Positions 1 to 8,205 are shown, numbered from the stretch's first letter. The stretch: DNA of 64,000 bases from Desmospora profundinema (GCF_031454155.1 NZ_JAVDQG010000006.1:62001-126000), one strand, 5' to 3'. Numbers and translations are program-made. Notes: generated by a model from the letters alone, not told the origin.

Positions 1-246
1 GATCCTCGGTCCGAATCGGTCAAGCAGCCCTCCGATTACGATCCGGGCCGGAATCGTTAAGGCGACGTTTAAGATCCCGAAGACAGCCAGGTGAGTCATA
101 TCCAAAAAGTCGGTTTTGGCAACCATCGTCGTTGCCAACGGTGCCATGTTGAACCATGTCACAAACGAAATAAAGAAGGCAATCATCGTCAAGTGCAACA
201 TTTTGATTTCTTCGTTTCTAAATCGGAAAAGATCGCGAACGTTCAC
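1..246 (-). CDS. narK: NarK/NasA-type nitrate/nitrite MFS transporter, N-terminal part
   Basis: Only the first 82 codons are in the window; the gene runs off the left edge. The product would be a 12-TM membrane transporter moving nitrate or nitrite. Seen: an early hydrophobic segment with WFNMAPLATT and, near the edge, NVALTIPARIVIGGLLDRFGPR, which is the conserved start of the NarK/NasA subfamily (arginine-bearing TM2 followed by the MFS A-loop DRFGPR). The GTG start at 244-246 is chosen because an AAAGGGG ribosome binding site lies 8 nt upstream; there is no in-frame ATG nearby. The neighbours are a siroheme pair and an ANTAR regulator, which fits nitrate assimilation. Transcription is likely gated by the attenuator at 323-388. 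Whether it carries nitrate, nitrite or both cannot be told. Confidence 0.85.
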   Translation of the reverse strand, partial: MNVRDLFRFRNEEIKMLHLTMIAFFISFVTWFNMAPLATTMVAKTDFLDMTHLAVFGILNVALTIPARIVIGGLLDRFGPRI

Positions 247-322
247 TCTCAAAGCCCCTTTCTTTGCTGGTTGTTCATCCAAAGATCCTTTGACTGTCGC
301 TTCACCATTTGAACAATCAAAA

Positions 323-388
323 GAGCCCACCAATCCGTCGGATTGATGGGCTCCATTGCCCGCTTATCAGTAGAAACCACCTTTGGTT
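323..388 (-). promoter_or_regulatory. ANTAR-type two-hairpin RNA motif overlapping an intrinsic terminator (attenuator)
   Basis: Read on the minus strand, the narK leader holds two small hairpins with six-base loops. P1 (375-388) is AACC-[AAAGGT]-GGTT and P2 (348-361) is GGGC-[AATGGA]-GCCC. Both loops have A at position 1 and G at position 4, the hallmark recognised by ANTAR proteins. The linker is 13 nt. The right arm of P2 is shared with the left arm of a 14-bp terminator hairpin (323-353) followed by TTTT, so P2 and the terminator exclude each other. Known for the family: ANTAR dimers stabilise the paired hairpins and let polymerase read through. The likely protein partner is encoded at 2221-2835. 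Confidence 0.85.
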
Positions 389-459
389 ACAGGCCGATAG
401 GCCGTTCTCGTGGTTACCGAACACTACATTGTACTCGGCTATGTCTTTGTTACAGTATC

Positions 460-488
460 AGTGTAAAGCAAGAAAATCTATATGTCAA
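460..488 (-). promoter_or_regulatory. Sigma-A promoter of the narK leader
   Basis: On the minus strand TTGACA (483-488) and TACACT (460-465) are separated by exactly 17 bp. Transcription would start near 453 and give a leader of about 200 nt that contains the two-hairpin attenuator before the GTG start at 246. Confidence 0.75.
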
Positions 489-593
489 GTAATCTAACAT
501 AAATGTTGAGAATGGATCGTTCGGGCTCTTTCGTGTTATATATATTAACATAGGGCGGGTTGTCTTCTGGAAATCGAATGCTTCCCAGATAAG

Positions 594-620
594 AAAAGGC
601 CAGCTCAGGGCTGGCCTTTT
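594..620. terminator. Bidirectional intrinsic terminator
   Basis: AAAAGGCCAGC, a 5-nt loop and GCTGGCCTTTT form a perfect 11-bp stem with T-runs on both sides. It ends the cyclophilin gene on the minus strand and insulates the narK promoter. Confidence 0.85.
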
Positions 621-639
621 CGGTGTTATTGGCGGAGGG

Positions 640-1077
640 TTACTCTTCCCACACTTTGACAGCAGTCATGCGATCGTCGTTTTTCATGCTTTTGGCCACT
701 TCCAGTCCGGAAGTGACGCGTCCAAAGACGGTGTGCACGCCGTCCAGATGGGGCTGGGACTCATGTACGATGAAAAACTGACTGGAACCGGTGTCCTTGC
801 CGGCATGGGCCATGGATAAAACGCCGGGCTCATGTTTGTGGGGATTGTCGGTTGTTTCACAAGGGATCGTGTATCCGGCCCCGCCGGTGCCATTTCCCAC
901 AGGGCAGCCCCCTTGGCTGACAAATCCGGGGATGACGCGGTGGAAAGCCAGCCCGTCGTAGAACCCTTCATTGGCCAACTTCTGAAAATTGGCCACGGTT
1001 CCGGGAGCGGCTTCGGGGAAAAACTCGAGTTCGATTGTTTTTCCGTTCTCCATTTCAATCCGTCCTTTGATTGCCAT
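640..1077 (-). CDS. ppiB: Cyclophilin-type peptidyl-prolyl cis-trans isomerase
   Basis: A 145-residue single-domain cyclophilin, the normal size for a cytoplasmic bacterial PpiB. It catalyses proline isomerisation during protein folding. Seen: [13 protein letters not shown], with the catalytic Arg, GSQFFIV and HTVFGRV, all cyclophilin core motifs in the right order. No signal peptide is visible. The ATG at 1075-1077 starts MAIKGRIEM and is preceded by GGGAGGAA at good spacing; the longer open frame upstream has no ribosome binding site and no cyclophilin similarity. It sits between the TrpD-like gene and a terminator and appears to be its own unit. Confidence 0.95.
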   Translation of the reverse strand: MAIKGRIEMENGKTIELEFFPEAAPGTVANFQKLANEGFYDGLAFHRVIPGFVSQGGCPVGNGTGGAGYTIPCETTDNPHKHEPGVLSMAHAGKDTGSSQFFIVHESQPHLDGVHTVFGRVTSGLEVAKSMKNDDRMTAVKVWEE

Positions 1078-1156
1078 GGACAGTTCCTCCCTTCGGTTGG
1101 ACTGTTCCATTGTATCACAGGACGTCAGTGCGGGCAGAGGAGCATTTCGCGGAGAA

Positions 1157-2218
1157 TTACCGATGCGGAACTCCTTCATGCGCCGCGGTTTTGGATGTCG
1201 GCCGGACCGCTTCCATCCATTGTTGGAACCGGGCCAGAGCGTGGCCCTCTTCCAACAGGCGTGCAGAAAGTTTTACCCCTTCGTCGATAGTGGGGGTCAA
1301 GTCTGCGAACCACAGGCGGATTGCGCTGTTCCAGATCACCATGTTCCGGCAGGGAGAGGGTGTTTTCCCTGTCAGCACTTCCAGTAGAACAGCTGCTTGT
1401 TTTTCGGCGGTCCAATGTTCCGGTGTTTTTTCCTCCGGATTGAATCCGTATGCGGCGGGATCGAGAACAGACGATTGGCTGTCCCCGTTTTCCACTATTG
1501 TTACGCGGGTCCGGCGGTGGATGGGAAGATCCTCCGAACCGTCGATCCCTTGGACGATTAATCCTCGTCTGACGCCGATTCGGGTGAGCAGTTGTGTCAT
1601 TTTGTCCACGGCCGTCTGATGGAACACGCCCACTGTCTGCAATGGCGCGTTGGAGTATCGCAGTAATTTTTCAGCCGTATTAAACAGGGTGCGGACGCCG
1701 ATTTCCTCCCGAAGCTCGCGTAAAGATGCGAGGGGAGGGCACCAATTTTCTGCAGGAACAAAAAGAAAGCCGGTTTGGTCGGCAGCTGTTTGCAGAACAT
1801 CACGGGGACATTGCTCCGTGTTTACTCCCAACGAGCAGAAGAGGTCCATGACTGTAATTCCGCATTTTGGAGGGAGAGTGCGGCTCCCGTGCAGAGTGAC
1901 CGGAAGTCCCGCCGCAGCCAGCACGAAGGCGACTGGCAATGTGGCCAGAAAGGATTTTCGTCGTCCGTCATACGGTCCTGCGCAATCCAGGCCATGTTGG
2001 ATGGGGTACTGAATGCTCCGCTCGCGGAGGACATCGACAAATGCCAGAATTTCCTCCGGAGTCTCCTTTTTGATCCGTTCAGCGATAAGAAACGCTCCGA
2101 TTTGTGCGGGGGTGGCTTGGCCGGACGCGATTTGCACCGCGCCGTCGCGAGCTTGATCATAAGACAGATCCTTGGCGCCCTTTTTTCCCCGGCCGACTTC
2201 TCTAATGAGGGTAAACAC
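1157..2218 (-). CDS. Anthranilate phosphoribosyltransferase-like protein (TrpD2/YbiB type)
   Basis: A 353-residue member of glycosyltransferase family 3. Seen: an N-terminal helical domain (about 1-75), then the phosphoribosyltransferase-like domain with [27 protein letters not shown] in place of the usual HGNR region, a phosphate-loop-like region and [17 protein letters not shown] near residue 240. These are the TrpD landmarks, but the divergence fits TrpD2/YbiB paralogues better than the tryptophan enzyme, and no trp genes are nearby. The start is GTG at 2216-2218, 2 bp after the stop of the ANTAR gene, with GGGAGGCG just upstream, so the two are translationally linked. Catalytic activity is uncertain; its place behind a nitrate-type regulator suggests an accessory role. 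Confidence 0.8.
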   Translation of the reverse strand: MFTLIREVGRGKKGAKDLSYDQARDGAVQIASGQATPAQIGAFLIAERIKKETPEEILAFVDVLRERSIQYPIQHGLDCAGPYDGRRKSFLATLPVAFVLAAAGLPVTLHGSRTLPPKCGITVMDLFCSLGVNTEQCPRDVLQTAADQTGFLFVPAENWCPPLASLRELREEIGVRTLFNTAEKLLRYSNAPLQTVGVFHQTAVDKMTQLLTRIGVRRGLIVQGIDGSEDLPIHRRTRVTIVENGDSQSSVLDPAAYGFNPEEKTPEHWTAEKQAAVLLEVLTGKTPSPCRNMVIWNSAIRLWFADLTPTIDEGVKLSARLLEEGHALARFQQWMEAVRPTSKTAAHEGVPHR

Positions 2219-2220
2219 GG

Positions 2221-2835
2221 TTAATCGCCTCCCGGGCGGCTGGAGTGTAACAAGCGGTGGACTTGTACGATCGTATGGGCGATATCGGCCATCGGCTTTC
2301 GCTCGTTCATCGCTTGTTTGCGTATAATTTGGTAGGCTTCGGCTTCAGACAGTTGCTTCGCATCGCGCAGAATCCATTTGGCTTGATCGATCCATTTCCG
2401 CTCTTCCAGTTTTCGTTCCAGTCGTTGATATTCCGTTCGCTGCTGATGGTGCAGGAGGCTGATTCGGAGTGCCCATTGAACTTGATTGTCGTCCATTCCA
2501 TCATACAGGATTCCATCCACGTGTCCCAGGCGTTCGATTCTCTGTCTGTTTGGATCGCTCCCGTCACAGCGCCATAATTGAGGAAGGTAGTGAACCGAGG
2601 GGAAGCGTTGTTGACAGACTGGCAAGGATGCAGCCGGTACGGACCATACAATGGCATCTATTCCGTCTGAATATTCCTCGACGTCCTCATAGGTGGTGGT
2701 TATCACTTGGAAGCCGGTATTGGTCAAGTGTTGGCGCAGGGCTTCATCCGTATGGGATTTCCTCGTGGCAGACGGTGTCGTTGTATCCGGTTTGTCGTGT
2801 TCGGTGTGATCCGAAACCCACAAGAGCGATTTCAT
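2221..2835 (-). CDS. ANTAR-domain RNA-binding antiterminator with a pseudo-receiver N-terminus
   Basis: A 204-residue protein. Residues 1-115 look like a receiver fold (beta strand with LLWVSD, then DAIVWSV, then GILYDG) but without a convincing acidic pocket, Asp and Lys set, so phosphorylation is doubtful. After a coiled-coil helix (about 120-145), residues 140-200 form the ANTAR domain: AKWILRDAKQLSEAEAYQIIRKQAMNERK is interrupted-helix sequence typical of the three-helix RNA-binding module. The ATG follows AGGAGG by 7 nt. It is the first gene of a unit with the TrpD-like gene and is divergent from the siroheme operon. The obvious RNA target is the narK leader at 323-388. What signal it senses (nitrate, nitrite or redox) cannot be seen. 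Confidence 0.88.
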   Translation of the reverse strand: MKSLLWVSDHTEHDKPDTTTPSATRKSHTDEALRQHLTNTGFQVITTTYEDVEEYSDGIDAIVWSVPAASLPVCQQRFPSVHYLPQLWRCDGSDPNRQRIERLGHVDGILYDGMDDNQVQWALRISLLHHQQRTEYQRLERKLEERKWIDQAKWILRDAKQLSEAEAYQIIRKQAMNERKPMADIAHTIVQVHRLLHSSRPGGD

Positions 2836-2885
2836 CCCATTTCCTCCTATTTGATTTGGTTGAATGAGCTCGGAATTTTCTTCCT

Positions 2886-2914
2886 ATCATACAGGATTCG
2901 GCGTTTAATGTAAA
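2886..2914 (-). promoter_or_regulatory. Sigma-A promoter of the ANTAR gene
   Basis: Minus-strand TTTACA (2909-2914), a 17-bp spacer and TATGAT (2886-2891), about 50 bp upstream of the ATG. It is divergent from the plus-strand promoter at 2971-2999. Confidence 0.7.
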
Positions 2915-2970
2915 TAAATATAACATGAAAAATTGAATGTCAAAAATCATACACTTCATTGTTAATTAAC

Positions 2971-2999
2971 TTGACACAATTAAGGTGGCCATTTACAAT
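2971..2999 (+). promoter_or_regulatory. Sigma-A promoter of the siroheme operon
   Basis: TTGACA (2971-2976), a 17-bp spacer and TACAAT (2994-2999). Transcription from about 3006 would give a leader of more than 600 nt before the first gene at 3634. Confidence 0.75.
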
Positions 3000-3004
3000 A
3001 TAAG

Positions 3005-3633
3005 CATCACAGGGAATTTGAATCCAATCTCATGATTCGAATACAATGGCGTTTTCGGTGATGGAAGAATGCCGGGTGGGCCTGTATGGATCGACCCTAG
3101 ACGAATTTACGCTGATGAAACACGGCAATATGGCCCTTTCATCCAAATGATGACGGGTCCTTATTTGTTTTTTCGAGCAACCGTTTAATAGGAAGTTGTC
3201 AAATCATCTGTTTGTATGGGGGATGCGAGTAGTCCGTTTTGCCGTATCCCTTCCTTTGACCAGCCGGTGATATCTCCTTTTAGGTATCAGGGGTTGGCCA
3301 TGGGAATTGCTGAGCCGGAACAGCGGAGGAAGAAAGCCGTGTAAAAGCTTGGTTTTATTGCAAACGGCGGGTGAGACCCCGATAACCAAGGATTTTCCTG
3401 CTGGTGAAAGATCAATCCCTACTCGTGTATGCCATTTGTTTCCAGGTCTCGCTATGCGTTTTTTGCAAGAGATCGAAGACAACACACCAGCCCGGCTAAC
3501 CCACGCTCATATACACTCTTCGTACAAATGCACTGTAGTATTAGGAAGACCCCTGTCGATGGGGACGGGGAGACGGTTTGAGTGCGGATCACCCCCGTCA
3601 AGAGGACCGGATGAAAGAGAAGAGGTGGAAAAG
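3005..3633 (+). promoter_or_regulatory. Long structured leader of the siroheme operon, with a probable attenuator
   Basis: No gene is visible in this stretch. At 3038-3057 a 7-bp stem with one U-U mismatch closes the hexaloop AATGGC, which has A at 1 and G at 4 as in ANTAR targets. At 3132-3160 an imperfect hairpin (arms GGCCC and GGGTCC) is followed by TTATTTGTTTTTT and looks like a terminator; a small hairpin GGC-[AATATG]-GCC overlaps its left arm but lacks the G4 base. Further on, CTTGGTT (3347-3353) and AACCAAG (3384-3390) bracket a nested GGG-TGAGA-CCC hairpin. The last part (3445-3543) is a MITE fragment. Regulation by the neighbouring ANTAR protein is possible but less clear than for narK. 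Confidence 0.5.
3445..3543 (+). mobile_element. MITE-like element, right half only
   Basis: The sequence from GGTCTCGCTATGCG to the end TGTAGTATTA matches the right half of the full element at 33398-33613 with few changes. The left half and left terminal repeat are missing. It lies inside the leader of the siroheme operon. Confidence 0.75.
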
Positions 3634-4437
3634 ATGAACGATTGCGGAAAAGTATATTTAGTGGGGGCGGGTCCCGGGGATCCATCTTTGATTACGGTAC
3701 GGGGCATGGAGCTGCTTCAGCGTGCGGATGTAATCGTGTATGATCGGCTGGTCCACCCCGATCTGTTGCGGTATGCCCGTCCTTCTGCATCACTTGTCTA
3801 TTGTGGGAAACGACCGGGCCACCACACACTTCCCCAGGAGGAGATCAATCGGATCTTGGTGAAACAGGCGACGGCCGGCAAGCAGGTTGTCCGCTTGAAA
3901 GGAGGAGACCCCGGCATGTTTGCCCGTGTGGGGGAAGAAGCGGCTCATTGCGCCCGACACGCGATTCCCTATGAAATCGTTCCGGGTGTGACCGCCGGTC
4001 TGGCCGCCCCCCTCTATGCCGGCATCCCGCTTACCCACCGTGGAACCGCCTCCTCCGTCGCCTTTGTAACCGGGCATGGCTGTGGCGGGGAGGAGCCCCC
4101 GAGCTGGGGAGGGCTGGCGGAACAAGTGGATACCTTGGTTATTTATATGGGGATGTCCAACCTGCCCCAGATCCGCCAATCGCTGCTTCACCATGGCCGC
4201 TCGCCGGATACGCCGGTTGCGTTGATTCGGTGGGGAACATGGAAGGGACGACAGGAAACCTTGTCCGGTACCCTGGGCAATATTGAAGAGAAGGTACGCC
4301 AACAAAAGTTCGCCTCTCCTGCGATCATTGTTGTAGGTGAAGTGGTGGCTTATCAGAAGCACTTGGCTTGGTTTGAAGGGGGAGGCAGTGATACATTGAA
4401 TAAAGAGGACGACTTGGAGCAAGGTGTGATGGGGTGA
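3634..4437 (+). CDS. cobA: Uroporphyrinogen-III C-methyltransferase (SUMT)
   Basis: A 267-residue single-domain enzyme that adds two SAM-derived methyl groups to uroporphyrinogen III, giving precorrin-2 for siroheme or cobalamin. Seen: VYLVGAGPGDP at the N-terminus (SAM-binding loop), VVRLKGGDPGMFARVGEE, the proline-rich VPGVTAG turn and PLTHRG, all SUMT signatures in order. The ATG at 3634 has AGAAGAGGTGG upstream; the longer open frame upstream is repeat DNA. Its end overlaps the next gene by 4 bp (GTGA). Pairing with a chelatase but no corrin genes, plus the nearby narK, points to siroheme for nitrite reductase. Confidence 0.95.
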   Translation: MNDCGKVYLVGAGPGDPSLITVRGMELLQRADVIVYDRLVHPDLLRYARPSASLVYCGKRPGHHTLPQEEINRILVKQATAGKQVVRLKGGDPGMFARVGEEAAHCARHAIPYEIVPGVTAGLAAPLYAGIPLTHRGTASSVAFVTGHGCGGEEPPSWGGLAEQVDTLVIYMGMSNLPQIRQSLLHHGRSPDTPVALIRWGTWKGRQETLSGTLGNIEEKVRQQKFASPAIIVVGEVVAYQKHLAWFEGGGSDTLNKEDDLEQGVMG

Positions 4438-5198
4438 ACAAAATGAACCATACGGGCGTACTGATGATCGCCCATGGATCCCGAAACCAACAATGGGTTC
4501 AGTTGGTTGAGGAGGTGGCGGGAATGGTTCGGACGGACCATCCCCTCACCGTGGGATACTTGGAATTGGTGGAAGGGAAAAGCATCGCTGACGGGGTGCG
4601 TGAATTAGAGGAAAAGGGTGTGCGGCGAATCCTGACCGTTCCTCTGTTCGTTTCTTCGGGAAGCACGCACTTGGAGGAGATCCAGTATGCTCTCGGGATC
4701 AAACAAGAATCCCGGGTGGAAACCGATCTGGAACCAATTCATCCCCGGGTTCCGATTCTATGGACGGAGGCCATGGACGACCATCCGCTGGTGGAAGCGA
4801 TCTTGGCGGAACGGATTCAAAAACTGTCCGTCCAACCCCGGGAGGAAACGCTTCTGTTGGTGGCTCATGGCAGCGAAAAGCCCGGTTTCCGTCCAATCTG
4901 GGAAAAGGGGCTGTCCGCTTTGACGACCCGTCTTAAGCGGCGCTTTTCCTTTGACAAAGCGGACTTTGCCATGCTGCGTCTGGGAGATGTGAGGGAGAAG
5001 GCGGAACGGTTAAGCCGGGAAAAAAAGTGTCTGGCCGTCCCGGTTTTTGTCAGCCCGGGTTATTTTACCAGTGAAGTGGTTTCCAGAGAGTTGGAGGGCC
5101 TTTCTTGCCTGTACCGGGGGGAGACCTTTTTACCGCATCCCTATGTGGCCCGGTGGGTGGAGGAGAAAGTGGAAGAAGCACTCGATCAGAGGGGATGA
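4434..5198 (+). CDS. sirB: Sirohydrochlorin chelatase, CbiX/SirB type
   Basis: A 254-residue protein with two tandem CbiX-like halves. LMIAHGSRN near residue 10 and LLLVAHGSEKPG near residue 142 each carry the metal-binding HGS motif, and VPLFVSSGSTH and VPVFVSPGYFT are the matching second motifs. It would insert iron into sirohydrochlorin (or cobalt in other pathways). The GTG start overlaps the SUMT stop as GTGA, so translation is coupled. A separate precorrin-2 dehydrogenase gene is not present in the window. An ATG three codons later is an alternative start. Confidence 0.9.
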   Translation: MNKMNHTGVLMIAHGSRNQQWVQLVEEVAGMVRTDHPLTVGYLELVEGKSIADGVRELEEKGVRRILTVPLFVSSGSTHLEEIQYALGIKQESRVETDLEPIHPRVPILWTEAMDDHPLVEAILAERIQKLSVQPREETLLLVAHGSEKPGFRPIWEKGLSALTTRLKRRFSFDKADFAMLRLGDVREKAERLSREKKCLAVPVFVSPGYFTSEVVSRELEGLSCLYRGETFLPHPYVARWVEEKVEEALDQRG

Positions 5199-5200
5199 TC

Positions 5201-5385
5201 AGTCAGGAGAGAGAGGGTCGGTATGGCTGGCGGAGAGCCTTTGCACTCACAGAGCACAAGTCTCGCCAGGGTCACTGTTGTTCCCTGGTCTCGCTATGCG
5301 CTTTTTGCAACGAAACGAAGACAGCCATACCGACCCGGGATCTCGCCCTACGGATTGTTCAGACACGGCCTAGTCAGGAGAGAGG
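5201..5385 (+). mobile_element. Palindromic MITE-like element flanked by 13-bp direct repeats
   Basis: AGTCAGGAGAGAG occurs at 5201-5213 and again at 5372-5384 and looks like a target duplication. Between them GGGTCGGTATGGCTG and its exact complement CAGCCATACCGACCC form a 15-bp inverted repeat. The core (TTGCACTCACAGAGCACAAG, then GGTCTCGCTATGCG) is shared with the copies near 33.3 kb, and the right end TTCAGACACGGCCTAG resembles their terminal repeat. It separates the siroheme genes from the PTS regulator. Confidence 0.7.
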
Positions 5386-5521
5386 GGAAATTCCCTCTTT
5401 TTATTTTTGGAGGAAGAAAGCGTTTCCAAAGGGTTTGAAGGAAAGCGGGGCCGGTCTGTCAAAGTTCCTAAGGGCGACAAGGGATAGGCCATCGTCAGTA
5501 AACAGGATAGAGGGTTTGACA

Positions 5522-8191
5522 GTGAAAAGAATCGATATCGTCTACGAGAAGTTGAAAGCGTGCACCCTCGAAAACGGGATCAGTGCCAAAGAATTGGCGG
5601 ACTTGCTCCAGCTGGACCGGGCCAATGTCAGCAGTGATTTAAACAAACTGTGGAAAGCGGGTAAGGTGAAAAAAAGCTCTGGCAGACCGGTGCTTTTCTC
5701 TGTCAAGAAGCCGGAGGGACAACAGAAGACAGAAACCAAACTGGATCAGTTGATGAAAGAAAACCCGAGCATGGCAGCGGCGGTGGAACAGGGGAAAGCG
5801 GCCATTTTGTACCCGCCCCGCGGCATGCATACGTTGATCATGGGAGAAACCGGTGTGGGAAAATCCATGTTTGCCAAGCTTCTTCACGGATATGGGGTGG
5901 AAGTGGGGAAACTCCGGCCGGATGCTCCCTTTGTCACTTTTAATTGCGCCGATTACGCCCATAATCCGCAATTGTTGTTGGGACAGTTGTTCGGTGTAAA
6001 AAAAGGAGCCTATACGGGAGCTGTGAAGCAAAAGGGGTTAATCGAAAAAGCGGATGGTGGCATCCTCTTGCTGGATGAAATCCACCGCCTTCCCGCCGAG
6101 GGGCAGGAAATGTTGTTTACTTTTATTGATCAGGGCGTATACAGAAGGTTGGGAGAGACGGAGACGGAACAACGGGCGGATGTGTTGATTCTGTGTGCTA
6201 CCACGGAAGAACCGGAATCCAGTTTACTCCAGACGTTTCGCAGAAGAATCCCTATGACGATCCGTCTGCTTCCCCTGCGGGAACGATCCGTGAAAGACCG
6301 ATCCTCCCTGGTTTTCCGTTTCTTCAGGGAAGAAGCGGAACGCCTGGGGAAAGAGATCTATGTTTCTTCTAATTCCATCCGGGCATTGCTCTATTACCCG
6401 TGTCCCCACAACATCGGTCAGTTGAAAACGGATATCCAGCTTCTCTGTGCCAAGGCGTATGCCGACTTGGTGACCATGAAGAAAGAAAAGATCCAAATCA
6501 ACAGCTCCGACCTTCCCAATGATATCAAAGAAGGATTGTTTATCGCCAAGAGAAAAAACGATCAAACGATGAGCGGCCATCGCTACACCGTCTTCCACCC
6601 CGGCGGGGAAAGCCGCATGCATGAACCGGATGAAACCGATCATGACAACATCTATGAGAACATCGAGAGAAAGTTTGATGAACTGAAAGCCAGAGGCATT
6701 TCGGACGATGAGCTGGATGTGTTGATGGAGATCGATATTGAAAACTACTTTAAGCAATATTTACAGGGGGTTCATCGGCGCATCCATAAAGGGGATCTGG
6801 GCAAAGTGATCGATCCGGAAGTGATTGCCCTTTCGGAAGCGATTATTCAAACGGCTGAGAGCCGTCTATGTAAGATTTTTCCCCGGAAAGTCGTTCTGGG
6901 AATGGCCCTCCATCTTCAAACCCTGATCCATCGGATCAAACACGGTAAAAAGATCGTCAATCCCCAATTGAACAAAATTCGCTCCACCTATAAACAGGAG
7001 TTCAGCGTGGCGTGGGACAGTATCAAAATGATCGAAGAGCGGTTCCAGCTGGATCTTCCGATTGATGAAGCCGGTTTTCTTACGATGTTTCTGGTATGGG
7101 ACGATACGGCGATCCATGATGCCGATGATCAGGTTTCCGTCATGGTGATGATGCATGGCTCCGGTTGTGCTACCGCTATGGCCGAGGTGACCAATCAGCT
7201 GCTGGGCACCAATCATGTTCAGGCGATTGACATGCCGTTGCAACGGGAACCGATGGAGGTTTATAACCAACTGAAGCAGTTTGTTCAAACGAACGGCTGC
7301 AACCGTGGCATGCTGGTATTGGCCGACATGGGCTCCCTGCTCTCATTTGGTGATATGTTGCAAAAAGAACTGGACATCCCCGTCAAGGTGATCGCCGCAG
7401 CCAGTACCCCTCACGTTCTCGAAGCGACACGAAAAGCGATGTTGGGGTATCCATTGGATAAAATCTATGAGGATGTCACTCATTTAACTCCCTTCTATTT
7501 AAACGATACCTTGATAAAGAACGTGGACGGCCAACCGGACTCCTATGCCATTGTGACGGCTTGTCTAACCGGTCAAGGAAGTGCGCTGGCCATCAAAAAA
7601 GTATTGGAAAACTATCTGCGCTATGACTCCGATATGATCAAAATCATTCCGGTCAACATCCTGAATCCCAAAGAGATGGATGCGGTGCTGACGGAGATGA
7701 AAAAAAACCACCGGTTATTGTGTGTGATCAGCAATTTTCCGGTGGCGGGTGATCGGCCTTCCTTTCATGTGGAGGATGTTCTCAGTCTGCAAGCCGTCCA
7801 ACTGATTCAGGAAATGATCGATACGGAAGAAACCTATGTCAAAATGGCCGAAGCGTTGAAAAACCACCTTGTCAACATGGAGCCGAAAGGATTGATTGAC
7901 AACGTTCGTCAGTGTGTTGGAAAGATGGAGAAGAGATTGGACAAAAAAATCGGCAGTCAGGATTTAATCGGGGTTGTTCTTCACATCAGCTGCATGGTGG
8001 ATCGGCTGGTAACTGGGAACAGCGTGGCGCGTCATAAGGAGAAGGAAGCATGGATTCGCGGGCATCCGGTGTTGTACCATGCGGTGAAGACGGCGATGAA
8101 ACCGTTGGAGGAAACATACCGCATTGCGGTTAAAGATGATGAAATCTGCTACATCATGGGCTTTTTTCAACCCTGCGAAACACTGTCATAA
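5522..8191 (+). CDS. Sigma-54-dependent PTS-regulated activator, LevR/CelR type
   Basis: An 889-residue activator. Seen: an N-terminal winged-helix region (about 1-60); an AAA+ domain with Walker A GETGVGKS near 108-115, the sigma-54 contact loop GAYTGA near 162 and Walker B GGILLLDEIHRL; PRD1 (about 380-480); a mannose-type EIIA-like domain with VMMHGSG; an EIIB-like region; and PRD2 at the C-terminus. LevR of Bacillus is the model: phosphorylation of PRD and EIIA histidines by PTS proteins sets activity. The GTG at 5522 has AGAGGG upstream; the open frame upstream runs through repeat DNA. It should drive the -24/-12 promoter at 8294-8308 directly downstream. Confidence 0.93.
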   Translation: MKRIDIVYEKLKACTLENGISAKELADLLQLDRANVSSDLNKLWKAGKVKKSSGRPVLFSVKKPEGQQKTETKLDQLMKENPSMAAAVEQGKAAILYPPRGMHTLIMGETGVGKSMFAKLLHGYGVEVGKLRPDAPFVTFNCADYAHNPQLLLGQLFGVKKGAYTGAVKQKGLIEKADGGILLLDEIHRLPAEGQEMLFTFIDQGVYRRLGETETEQRADVLILCATTEEPESSLLQTFRRRIPMTIRLLPLRERSVKDRSSLVFRFFREEAERLGKEIYVSSNSIRALLYYPCPHNIGQLKTDIQLLCAKAYADLVTMKKEKIQINSSDLPNDIKEGLFIAKRKNDQTMSGHRYTVFHPGGESRMHEPDETDHDNIYENIERKFDELKARGISDDELDVLMEIDIENYFKQYLQGVHRRIHKGDLGKVIDPEVIALSEAIIQTAESRLCKIFPRKVVLGMALHLQTLIHRIKHGKKIVNPQLNKIRSTYKQEFSVAWDSIKMIEERFQLDLPIDEAGFLTMFLVWDDTAIHDADDQVSVMVMMHGSGCATAMAEVTNQLLGTNHVQAIDMPLQREPMEVYNQLKQFVQTNGCNRGMLVLADMGSLLSFGDMLQKELDIPVKVIAAASTPHVLEATRKAMLGYPLDKIYEDVTHLTPFYLNDTLIKNVDGQPDSYAIVTACLTGQGSALAIKKVLENYLRYDSDMIKIIPVNILNPKEMDAVLTEMKKNHRLLCVISNFPVAGDRPSFHVEDVLSLQAVQLIQEMIDTEETYVKMAEALKNHLVNMEPKGLIDNVRQCVGKMEKRLDKKIGSQDLIGVVLHISCMVDRLVTGNSVARHKEKEAWIRGHPVLYHAVKTAMKPLEETYRIAVKDDEICYIMGFFQPCETLS

Positions 8192-8205
8192 GGCAGTGTT
8201 TTTTT
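8179..8205 (+). terminator. Terminator of the activator gene
   Basis: AACACTG, an 8-nt loop and CAGTGTT followed by seven T residues. The stop codon TAA lies in the loop, so the hairpin overlaps the end of the gene. Confidence 0.85.

Noticed and set aside
3301-3440. Cobalamin or group II intron-like RNA in the siroheme leader
   Set aside because: No B12-box-like GCCACTG or intron domain V signature could be found; only unspecific hairpins remain.
3307-3633. Upstream extension of the SUMT reading frame
   Set aside because: The extra 109 codons cross the leader and a MITE fragment, have no SUMT similarity, and a proper ATG with a ribosome binding site lies at 3634.
5105-5521. Upstream extension of the LevR-like frame
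   Set aside because: It overlaps the chelatase gene and the repeat element; the activator homology starts at GTG 5522.
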